A stretch of DNA of 64,000 nucleotides from Balanoglossus misakiensis (taxonomy: Eukaryota; Hemichordata). This document shows, in pieces, positions 11,431-22,600 of this stretch. The stretch covers positions 9,610,001-9,674,000 of the forward strand of contig CM082585.2 of NCBI GenBank assembly GCA_040954595.2, read 5' to 3'. Every line of letters starts with the position of its first letter. The stretch's first letter is position 1. The position numbers and the translations under genes were made by a program. Under the pieces are notes generated by a model that saw nothing but the letters and a program-made list of their open reading frames with translations, did not search any database and was not told the DNA's origin.

Positions 11431-13507
11431 CTGATGAAATGAAACAGATATAGTGAGTGTACCGGTACAATAGGACTATACTCTGGGATAAAATGTCATA
11501 CGCAGACTACTGCATTGTTCTATGGATTAGTCATGTGATAGCGGTACGAATTAATGTGTGTCATTCTGTCCTCATGGCTATTGAAGACACACCATCCCTT
11601 CAAAGTGTTCATGACCTCAAAATGACCTTGAAATTGAATTTGGCCTGACTCAATTCCTATATTTGCTGATTAAAAAAGAGAGTGCAGTAAAGTCCTTTTT
11701 AACAGAAATAGAATGAACCATCCATTTGATCAATTGGTTCCTGGTGCATCATACTAACTATGGGACCATATTTGCAGAAAATACTGCATATGTGTTAATA
11801 TGTACAAAGCATCTAAATTTGAGTGTGTAATCAGGTTGAGTACGCTACACACAGGACAATACTTCTGTAGCAAACAGATGCGGGTAGACATATTTGACAA
11901 TTATAAACATCAATGCCATTGTGACAACTGTATAATGGTGTGAATGTGTAAAATGCTTGTATAAACCTTTTCTGAATGAAATCAATGATTATTATAATGG
12001 CAGTTTGTTTCTGTTTGATGAAACCATGAGAAAGTGTGACGCATGATTATTACTGTCCTGATGATTCAAGTGATGTCCTGTGATATGTCCTGTGTATCCA
12101 TGGACTTGCGTGCTCAAAAAAAGTGTGTGTGTGCGTAATTCAGGAGGTATTGTCAGGCAGTATGGTGATCGTTGGAACATTTTGAGAATTCGTCATGCTT
12201 GAATGATATCGAACAGCGCTCAAAATTTCAAGCAAACAATTTCAAATGACATCAGAAGTGAGGTGTGCAGCAACTGCACTGAGTACGTTACATAATCACA
12301 TATTGACTAGCAGTATAATTACTACAACTAACTAGAAATAATCCTAAACAGCAATACAATAGCATGTTAAATTAACACTTTCAATAAGGAGCTTGTGGTA
12401 TGCCAGTATGCGACTGAAATACATGTACGTAAAATACACGGTTATAGCCAGCAAGGTTAATAATACTGCGTGTGACTCGACTTGCATTACGCAAAAGGTG
12501 TGATTCGCCACTCCCCTGTGTAAGGAATGCTGAAATTTAAAAAAAGTGAATGTGGCAGGTTGAATGTGCTGGATAGTAACGTCTATCTTGGGGGAGAAAA
12601 CGACATAATCAAGAGAAGGATTAGGATATACTCACAGGGCTATGTGTGGTTCCAGACTGAAAGCGGATTGTGTTGTTGCTCTGAGCACTTTCACAAGCGC
12701 GACAGGCTGATTTGCATATGAATGGATCCAGGATTCATCATCACAACAATAGGGAACTGGTACGTTGAGATCCGACGGGCCAAACAGGTCACATCATCCA
12801 ACATGGCTGCACCAGTGTGTAGCAGTCGGCTATTGTGCTCCCTCCGTCAGTCCAACCTTGCGCTAAGCCTTGTAGATTGGATGTCACACGCTATTGTATA
12901 TTAGTTTATTACCTAAGCATTGACGTCGTTAATTTCTTCAAAACTCATGAATTACACAAGAAATCTGATACTTTGCAACCCTGACCAGCACACATTCTTA
13001 TATATTTTTGTACTACTTGCATATAGAGTCAGAAATTAACATTATTTATATCAGTCAAATGTCATAGTTATGTTATCCTATGGTAGCCGATGGCTTGTAA
13101 CTTGGGGTATATGTGTCCTCATTTTGTCTAAGACAGGCAGTAGCTTCATTTCTTCAGGCACAATGTACATAAATCATAATCTAGCATTTCTATTTAAGAT
13201 TTCCAAGCAATCATTTCAACGCTAAAGCCTGATTGGAGAGGTCACAGGATAAAACCACGGTGTGGAGTGACCGTGATGAAACAAAGGTCAAAGACCAAGA
13301 CCACTTTCCCTTTTACAAGTAGCCGTACAGAAATAAATTACCGAAGGACTAACACACCTTTACAAAATTTTCAAGGACCCATGAAATAAATCACTTGAGG
13401 GCGTGGGTGCACTGTGTCTAGTACATAAACCTTTGAGCCCAGTCCTGAGATGACAAAAAGGAGCCCTCACATGTCAGTCTCTGGAGAAAGAAAGATTCTG
13501 TAAAACT

Positions 13508-13566
13508 GATAGATACATACATATATACATACATACATACATGTATATACATATGTACACACATAT
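13508..13566. repeat. ATAC/TACA microsatellite
   Basis: Imperfect run of tacatacatata-type tetranucleotides in intergenic DNA. Confidence 0.85.
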
Positions 13567-14159
13567 GCACACACAATTACACAAACAGCTTCAATTTGCA
13601 TAATATACACATGTGCCGTATATATGCACACTGAAGTTAAAAATACACACTGCATGCATGAGTGACTGCATCTACAATTAGACTTTTATTTTACATGTTA
13701 AAATGTATTCTGCCACTTCTGAAAATGAACTTAAAATAAATAACTGTTGTAACATCTGCTGATGAAACAATTTCCTGAGTGTAAACAACTATCTCTCTAG
13801 TTGACACCTCTCAAATATAGCAACTTGAGGTGCTTTTTTCTACCTCTAATATGACTTTCTCTACAGAGGTTAATATATAAAGGGCACCTTATCTCATGAG
13901 AAATTCCATTTGAAAGACCAAATGATACCAAAACTATAACTTCAGCCACATACTAGTAATATTGTAAAATACCGAAATGAAAATAGCTCACTACAAAATA
14001 TGTTGCATTGTTATACACTAGTATATTTCTTATGTTTTTGTTTCATATGCTTTTAAAACAAACTGTAATGCATTGGTTAGTTTTTTTTATACAATAAAAA
14101 GGGTTGGGCAGCTATGTCAGCACTGGCCCGTGTTTATCTGCCATTGGTGGCACTTATAG

Positions 14160-14330
14160 TCATATATTTGGCAGACATGTCCAGGAAAATTCACTCAAAA
14201 AATCTCCAAGCTTTGTTGCCTTCTTGGTAACCAAGACAACACTGTAATAGCTTGGCGCACCATGGATAGGAAGGCTTTGTGTGATATTTTTCACTATTGC
14301 AAGATTTATCTGCATGAACAATATACACAG
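14160..14330 (+). repeat. Dispersed repeat, copy 1
   Basis: The stretch beginning aaaaaatctccaagctttg and running through caccatggataggaaggct and attgcaagatttat aligns well with the reverse complement of about 39965-40085. The two copies are inverted relative to each other and more than 25 kb apart. Ends are unclear; the best-matching core is about 14203-14315. Probably a fragment of a short interspersed or MITE-like element. Confidence 0.65.
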
Positions 14331-14508
14331 GTCGACTATATTTAAATTCATTATCTGTGAAGTACACCTGCCACCTGTTTTTGCCAAGGGAACCAAAATT
14401 TGGCACAAAAAATGCATTTTTACAAACATGATCAGGTCAAACTTTCCAGCACGAAATTTCTCGCATTAGTGATCGCTCTAGTTTTTCACTGACTGTCACA
14501 CACATTTT

Positions 14509-14514
14509 TTTATT
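14509..14514 (-). terminator. Polyadenylation signal AATAAA of SUCLA2
   Basis: AATAAA on the minus strand 90 bp past the SUCLA2 stop codon, which would give a short 3' UTR. Confidence 0.6.
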
Positions 14515-14603
14515 TATATCTCAAGACATTCACTGCAATTTACATTTCAACGACACACCTCATCTGTCTTCCGGCGGAAGTCAAAGGTCAAGGTTCAAAG
14601 GTC

Positions 14604-17600
14604 TCACATCATGGGTAGTTCGAACTTCACTTCCACAGCTGCTTCCTTGGCCAGGTTCACAATGGTGGAGACTCGGACAGCCTGCAAAGAAACAGTTTCA
14701 ATGTCACTGATAATATAATAAAGTCAAACCTGTGTTAGTGGCCACCTCTATATAGTGGCCACTTTGTGACAGTCCCTGTGCAATTAATTAATTAACCTCG
14801 ATATACTAGTAAATGCCTTTCCCTTACCATTTTAGCTGCTTCTCCTAAATCTTCACAGGCTAATATTTTGAGCTGACTTGCAGCCATAAGGGCCTTGGCA
14901 TCATCAACCTGGGTACCTGTAATCACACACAGAAATACAATTGAACATCCCTCCTCCACCATGGTAATTTGGTTTAACCCTATTGGTCACAGTGGTGTGG
15001 TTCGACCCATATATCAGAAATGGGGATGAGAAGAGTCATAGTTGTATATTTGATGTCAAAATTCCGTTTTCTGTTTGAAAATGACATTGATAAAAAAGCC
15101 CCGAAATATTGTGTTTATCTATGTATGGTATAGAGTTTTGTGGCCATTTCTTACCTTGTAACCTGACAATAATTGGCACTTTCAGATCGAGTTCTTGTGC
15201 AGCTGCTATGATACCTTTTGCAATGACGTCACAACGCATGATACCGCCAAATATGTTGACAAGTATGGCTGCCACCTGTTGGCAAAAGACAGTGAAAAGA
15301 GGGTAAAAATGTAACACACAGAGTGCAGTGTTCTAAGGAAAATGTACGCTGGAGAAGTCATATGATAGCACTGAAAAAAGCATACCGAGGTATGTGTACA
15401 TGTAATTCTCTGGCATTGATTGTACCATGGTGTATGTGAAAACCAGATGTCAATAATTATGATTAATTACCTTGGGATCAGATGAAATCAGTTCGAAAGC
15501 TTGTTTGACTTGCTCAGCTGTAGCACCACCACCCACATCAAGGAAATTGGCAGGTTCTCCTCCGTGTAACTTGATAATATCCATGGTGGCCATGGCCAAT
15601 CCAGCACCGTTTACTGATGAAAGAAAAAGAAAAATTATCGAGCATATGTACAATATTCCATAGACTGGTTCTAATCTGTTAAATGTGTGCCAGGTAATCA
15701 AGGGACTCAGGATTGCATGGAGAACTGAACCTCTGAGTAAATAAAAAAACAACACATTTACCTAAACATCCAATGTCACCATCCAAACCAATGTAATTCA
15801 GATTGGACTGTGCTGCCTGAACTTCTCTGGCGTCTTCCTGCGACCAGTCCCTCAGACTGTGGACGTCTTTTTGCCTGTACGCTGCGTTGTCATCAAAATT
15901 TAACTTGGCATCCATGCAGTAAACTGTCAATGAAATCACGAAATTCTACATTGGTTTATTTCATTTTTTCATAGAGAGAATGACCAATCACAGACAATTT
16001 TAGACTACTGATGTAGACATGGTACTTAGAAAAGTTAAGTTAGCTACCTATTCCTTTGTTGTCCTCTGCCATTGGGTTGATTTCCAGCATGATGGCATCT
16101 CGATTGATAAACACATCATATAACTTCATGAAAGAATCTGCAGCCTGTGGTAGAAATGAGACATGAAATCTTCTGTGATGATCAGAAGAATACGTCCAGT
16201 TGAAGGACTGCATGAAGACAACAGTGACTTCTTGGGTGCACCTTGAGATTTACATAACACAGATGTTGGTTGGCATCTTACTAATTCTTACAAAAGTAAA
16301 TATTTTACAAAATATGACAAAGGCAAATAACTCACTGATTCAACACTATTTCCTGCAAAGCCAACCTGCTTGGCAATATTGACAGCATCTTCTCTCTTCA
16401 ATCCTATAAACATGAAGTGTAGTGTAGAAAAGTATAGTATAGCAGTATAGTATAGTAAAAATACAGAATAGTATAGTATAATTATACATGGGCGTTGAGG
16501 CCAATTGGTTGATACTGTCATACCTTCCATGATGTCAATGGGATGAGTAACTATGGCTTCTGGGTGATCTCTTGCAACTTCTTCAATGTTTACGCCGCCT
16601 TGTGAGCTTGCAATGATAATCGGTCCCTGTGAATGAACAGATATGACAGGGAGTGTAGAAGCAGCTAAAAGTATGACACTGTAAGTTGTAAATTTATTAT
16701 GTACCAGAGCTAAATTCCCTACGAAAAGAATTGTTGACCAATTTTTGTTGATTAAAGAAGAGTGTCACTTAGGTACTTACATTTGTTGTTCGGTCCATAG
16801 TTATTGCAAAGTAAATTTCTCTCCTCGGATAAAGTCTCTCACAAATGTACACCTGGTGATGACAAGGGCAAAGAAAAAGACAGAGCAAAAAAATTGGTAT
16901 TTGGTGGCAAAATTATTAGTGACCACTTCTCTATTTTCCCAACTTTAGATCAGCCCACACCATTGAAGTCAAATCCAGCATCACCAACTGAAATTTGAGG
17001 TACTGGTATATCTTCTACAACTATTACTACTACCACCATTACATGTGTTGTATGAAACCAAATGATGACCCCATACCTCATTGCAAATTCTGCCAGCTTC
17101 CCCAGTTTGCTTTGTGATCAGTTTATTGCCAATCATTTTGGCAGCATAGTCCTGAGCTTCTTCAGGTCTAAGAAAAGAAAATATTACAGCACAACATCAA
17201 ACAATGCATTTATCTCTGACGATGGGAATTCAGTGATAGGAACAAAGTGTGTGCATTGTTAAACTTACGAGTACGCGATCTTCACCCCTCCCTTCAACCC
17301 ACTTTGGAAAGTTCCCTTGCCACGACCTCCTGCCAACACTTGGGCTTTGATGACCACGTCCTCAGTGCCTTCACTGGCTGCAATGAAAATATCACACCCA
17401 CATATCAGACAGTTAGTAAGCAAATAGCTGCTGTTGTCCTGTTGTCGAATGATTAGGAATTAATTTCGACAAACATACACATAAACCTAAAACCATGAAA
17501 ACCTACCAAGCTGTTGGCTAATTTGCATTGCTTTTGTGACAGAATTGGCCGCATAACCTCTGGGTACGGAAACTCCAGCTTCCTCCAGTATCTTCATACT

Positions 17601-18668
17601 GTGATGTTCATGAATTGACAAATGACGTCTTTGTTCATTCTTTCTACAGACTGCTTGACATACTGGAAGAACCTGGTCAAAGGAGGACAAAAGTGAGTCA
17701 AATTTTTAGTGGGTTGAGTGACTAAACCTGCGAGTCCACTGATGTTTGAGAGTCCATTCTGGCTCAAATCTGTGTGAGCTTTCAGTCAATTTTCATGTAT
17801 TTTTATTGTTTATACGTGAAACTGCTTGAGAGAGTCATATTAATATTACAGTATACATGCTTTGTGATTTGGCTCTTTTATTTTATAACTTGAACCAAAG
17901 TCTTCATATGTAATTTAACTTTCTATTTCTCATCTAAGCAAACATCCATTTTATTCATTTCTTACATTAGTGTGTTTACACACTCTGTATTTTTCCTGTC
18001 AGACACAGACTAAGTCTGTAATGAATATTTCACACAGGCACATTAGTATTTGGGTAAAAAAAAATAGCAAAACTTTAAGCACCAGACTGATGTGGTCCCA
18101 TTAGACAATCTTTGACCAATCAGAATGGTCTGAGTCTAAATTAATTAGCATAACAGTGATGATTGGTCAACTGCCACCATGACAGTTATATTTAGATGAG
18201 CTACAGAAACAATGATCAGCGTTATTATCACCTTGCTGTTGCCAAGGCGATGCAAGAAGCTGTCAGAATATAGACAAAAGAAGTAATTAACTTCGAACCG
18301 ATGGGAAACGCAATGTTCTACGTGAAATGCTACGGGCAAAGATCAACTAAGGATGGCGATCGTGATGATCATGATAGCGGTAGTGGTGGAGATGATGGTT
18401 GTGACTGCGATCGCTTTTATACCCGTTTATTTGTCCCCCTTTGCGAGATCTGTAGAGTGGATCACGACTGTTGTGGTGGACACGCCTTCTTTGACTGTGA
18501 CGTACATGAAATCGTCACAGCAAAACCATCTCAACTGTATACTAATCGAATCTATAAGTCATATCCGTCTTTTCTGATGTGACAAACAGTAAGATCGCCA
18601 CTTACTCGTTTACTCTGCCTGGCAGCGAAAGTGCCCGCAATGCCAACACAACGAACCACGGCCGCCAT
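14604..18668 (-). CDS. SUCLA2: Succinate-CoA ligase [ADP-forming] subunit beta, mitochondrial
   Basis: Thirteen exons: 18606-18668, 17507-17672, 17269-17377, 17077-17167, 16781-16852, 16524-16626, 16336-16403, 16048-16144, 15762-15923, 15471-15613, 15155-15275, 14828-14916, 14604-14681. They total 1,362 bp and 453 residues, close to the usual 460. The beta subunit pairs with SUCLG1 to interconvert succinyl-CoA plus ADP and succinate plus ATP in the TCA cycle. An N-terminal presequence ([20 protein letters not shown]) precedes the ATP-grasp domain with [10 protein letters not shown], then [28 protein letters not shown] and the C-terminal [16 protein letters not shown]. These blocks match SUCLA2 closely. 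The start codon sits about 0.3 kb from the divergent PPP2R3 5' exon, so the two probably share a promoter region. Confidence 0.97.
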
Positions 18669-18960
18669 GTTCCCCGATTGTTGCGATATTGTGCGCCCTC
18701 TACGAACAATCAGGGACATGAATAGAATCGTCGGCCACTTTGATTTTGGGACAACATTTCCACATCACAAATCAGTCGTCGTCCTAAAAGTTCATATGAT
18801 ATAAAACCTATCCGTGTATGAGGATATGAAATCATATATTGGGTGCTGGATGCAGCTACCAGATAGGCGCTGTCGCGTCGCGTCCCCGATACCCCGGCAA
18901 TGACCTTTGACCTTTGACAGTAGTGTTCCATAGGTCGTTATGACAGTTTAACGTTTCAGA
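18669..18960. promoter_or_regulatory. Divergent promoter region SUCLA2 / PPP2R3
   Basis: This short interval separates the minus-strand SUCLA2 start codon from the plus-strand PPP2R3 leader exon, whose donor is after 19043. No TATA box was seen, which fits a housekeeping-type shared promoter. Start sites are not resolvable from sequence. Confidence 0.5.
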
Positions 18961-19043
18961 GTCATTCATTTCGTAAATTTTGTATTGCAGATTCCCTCGC
19001 TCGCCTTGTTTTGTCATCACTCGTCAACTGAGATAGGTCAAAG
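18961..19043 (+). other. PPP2R3: Untranslated first exon of PPP2R3 (3' end defined)
   Basis: The donor tcaaag|gtaagt after 19043 pairs with the acceptor cttcacag before 19646 to join a 5' leader to the coding exon starting at 19737. The exon's 5' limit is a guess. The spliced leader would carry a very short upstream ORF starting at 19648. Confidence 0.5.
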
Positions 19044-19438
19044 GTAAGTACCAGAGTCGACAAATACCCCCAGCTCGAAATCATTATTTCTGATTATTTA
19101 GTGATCGTGTCAATACTCGTTGAATTCCTGAAGTTCACCCGAGTGCACTGACTGATCACCTGCAGGTTTACCCTGAAGTTGTAAACATTTCTGACTGTTC
19201 AGTGTGTATCAATCCTTGGCTATCAACATGTGTCATGTCCCAGTACTGTACACTACAGCCGTGTGCATTTGAATGACAAATGAAACCTACCTTAGTTTGA
19301 AGAATATGGAGGAGGTTTCAATTATTTTATGGTGGGGGAACCACAATGAAATACCAGCAACAGTTACACATTAAACTAGCAAACAAACAAGCAAGAAAGT
19401 TCATCTTTTGATGGAGTTTCTTCAACATGTGTTAAACA

Positions 19439-19458
19439 TGATGATGATGATGATGATG
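19439..19458. repeat. (ATG)n microsatellite
   Basis: About seven ATG/GAT triplets directly abutting the left arm of the 19459-19530 inverted repeat. Confidence 0.85.
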
Positions 19459-19530
19459 TAGCTGCAATAATTGTAGCCTTGGTGGGTTGGGTGATCGCCC
19501 AACCCACCAAGGCTACAATTATTGCAGCTA
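19459..19530. repeat. Perfect inverted repeat: 33-bp arms, 6-bp spacer
   Basis: Arms 19459-19491 and 19498-19530 are exact reverse complements, separated by tgatcg. The element lies in the first intron of PPP2R3, about 0.2 kb before the coding exon. A perfect stem of this length in single-copy intron DNA is uncommon. It may be a recent fold-back insertion or a transcribed hairpin. Confidence 0.95.
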
Positions 19531-19645
19531 TAAATGAGGATGATGAGGATGATGGTGGTGGATATGGCATCATTTGCACATTTGTTTTAAAACACCGATT
19601 CTCCCCTATACAACTCTAATTGAAAGAGCTTTTCACTCTTCACAG

Positions 19646-22600
19646 ACATGACAAAGGATTGACATTTGATATCTCCAAGTGAAGCATCAACACATGGAGG
19701 CACCCTGAAGCATACACACAGTCTGAAGAACATAGAATGGTTGCCAAAATGTCCATGCATCCCAAACTGAAACTGAAGGTAGACGAGTTGTTTTTACGAT
19801 GGCTGAGTGACACTGAGACGCAGATCGAATTGAAGGAGAGTCTGAAGCGAATCTGTAGAGGTGAACATCCGAGTGCGTATACTGCTCCATACAGTGGATT
19901 TGGCAGCAAGAACAACAGACCTGCATCTCCTCTCACAAGGGCAAATTCCCCGACAACCCCACCATGTTCGCCCCCGCCCATGAAATCGCCAAGTCCCCGC
20001 AGTCCCCGGAAACGGAGCTCTACAAACCTAAAATCACTGCTGAGTTCTCAGAAGGCAAAGGTAAGGTATTAAAACATTGAACACCACATACTGGGACAGT
20101 AATTGTAACACTTGGTGGATTTTCAAAAAAAAATTTAGTGTCGAAAAACCGCCAAAAGTTACAGCTAATGTTCCATCAACTTCGTGTAATGTCTATTTTG
20201 AAAACAAGCCCTGCTTTGATGCAGTGCTTGTTTTCAGTTTGCCTGAAGACAAAACAATTTCCAGTCTTGAATATGATTCACATGTACAAGAATGAAATTA
20301 CCGGTAGTCTCTGCAGACTTGGGGTCAGCATTGTTCTGTCTAAAAATGAACTACCGGTATGCTGATATAAGTCACACAACACTGATCCTAGCGAACTTAG
20401 ATCTTTTAACAGTGACATTTGTGTATATACATGTTTCAGGCGTCTTTCTCTGAGTGATTGTTTCCAGAAACTTTTTTGGAATATAAATATTTTTGAGATG
20501 TTAGATAACTAGCCACGATATTCTATGATGAAAAGCATCTATCAACACATTTGTTGCAAATAGTTATCTCTAAAAACAGTTTGGTTTCAATAAGTGTTTA
20601 CAATGTCATAAAAGCTATTTACGGTATGCTGTCAACTGGTTGTAATCAGGACATAGTCCATCAATGCAACATTTGCAAGTAATTCTTTCTATAAAAAACT
20701 AATTTCTGTATTGTAAATATTTGCAAGCAATATGACAAGCTTGGCTTCTCATATATCGGTTGTACTGTGGGTAGGCATGTTCACACATTAGAAACGAAAT
20801 CAAAGTGTCTGTATTAAATCAACACAGCCTCTAGTCTACATGGGTCTAAAGTACATACCTCTCCGCAACATCTATGGGGTCTATTTGTGTGTGTGTGGCC
20901 ACAAGGCAACTCAAACGATTAATTCTCTGTGTTCACAAAACTAAAGGCAAATAGTATCTCTGAAACGTTTCTAGTTTTACCCAGTGTGAACCTGGTAACT
21001 GTACATTGACGTCCAGACAAGAATTTCTTTATCAACAATAACAATAGTGCTGAGACATATACAAGATATGTTGTATAAACATTGGTATAAATTTTGGTAT
21101 GCTGTGCAGATTAGAACAAGAAATTTGCATTTGATACACAGACCAAAAATACTGAAAAAATATGCCTGATGACCTCTTGATTTTTAAGAGTTTTTCAAAC
21201 AAAATGAGTTCCAGATGTTTGGAGTGAGAGAAATGAAATATGTTTTATTTTTAGAATTTAATATTGATGTAAAGATTATTGTTGTACAGTCAAGATAGTT
21301 TAGAAGCTAAGTGTGCGTATGATGAGTGAGAAAAGCAATGAGGGCGAATGGAGAAGGTTGAAATGTCAGTGACCTGATTGTTGATGTTTTGTAATTATAT
21401 AAACCGATGTCATAATCAAAACCCGATCTCCGAAACCACAGCCTGGCAGAGATATTCCCCCGTCTGGTTGATGTCAAATAAATAACTCCGGAAGGTCAGT
21501 AAATTTTGAATAGCAACTGTTAAATTTTTTTTATGGTGATGGCTCACAGGCAAGTGAAAATCACTGCTGTGCTTTATGGGGGAGCGATGTCTGTGATTGG
21601 AATGGCTGGATGTATACAAGTTGTGACAGGGTGCCGGGCTAGGGAATAACCCTGATGACTGGCAGTGATGGTGTAACTGTATAGCGCAAAGCATGTCTAG
21701 TATGCACTGTGGCCCCTTCATTAACTGAACCAGTAACCATATATGGAACATCTTATTACACTCTATCCAGTCTATGCCGGACTAAACAACTCGCTGTGCT
21801 TTCAAGCTTGATTTTTTGTCTCTCTCTCTCCGAAATTCTCTTCGGATTTCTCCACTGGCCTCTTTGTCTGCCGCGTCACCATGTGTGTGTGTCCCTCCTG
21901 ACTGGCTGGTTGGTTGATTTTTTTGCCGGGTGGGTGGTGATTATCCATGTGTTGGTGCGGAACGGATCGCCGTCGCTGCCACCATCAACACTGCCCTGTG
22001 TGCCCTGTTGCCCGGGTTGGAATATTATGAAGGAACTCCACCATGCATCCTACCGACGTGTGATCTGCCGATTGACCGTCTACCACAGCATCCGAATCGA
22101 CCAGCGACACCAGCGGGCCGTGCACAACTGCTATCGCTGCAGCGGCCAGGTCAAGTGCAAGGACTCGGACTCGCCGCTCAACTGCTCCGCTATACACTAC
22201 AGTTTCTGCACCGTAGTGACCTTGCCTCCCCGGCTCCTCCGAGAGAACTTGAACTTCAGCCACAATAGCCTCTTTGCGAAGGCCAAGGGCAAGGGCAAAG
22301 ACAAAAGTACAAAGGAACAGGTATGTTTGGGGGTGTTGCATCCCCAATACTCCAACCACCCCACCTCCTGCCTTGGGTCACACAACCTGGTGGACATCAC
22401 TCTAGGTTCTGTACATGCAATATCCATGTCCTGGTCAGGCATGGGTATGATAGTTAACTATGAAATTACAGTGTAAATTGGAGAAAGATAGGATGGCCTG
22501 TCAATCAAAAAATTGATTTGTCAGATATGCGGTGGGGTTTCTTGTTTGGATCCAAGATTCTTGGGTGTCCAAGCAATGTATCCAATGTACTGTAATAATA

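Larger units (their letters stand above)
11431..14508. other. Intergenic and promoter region between the mosaic gene and SUCLA2
   Basis: No recognisable coding exon on either strand. It should contain the upstream untranslated exon and promoter of the minus-strand mosaic gene, which I could not place. A TACA-type microsatellite lies at about 13511-13560 and a dispersed repeat copy at about 14160-14330. Short open frames here look random. Confidence 0.5.

Noticed and set aside
19376-19579. Ser-rich minus-strand frame over the inverted repeat
   Set aside because: Produced by the trinucleotide repeats around the palindrome; no coding features.
21709-22026. Upstream open frame continuous with the PR130-type exon
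   Set aside because: No similarity to known B'' N-termini before the ATG at 22027, and composition is like untranslated leader.
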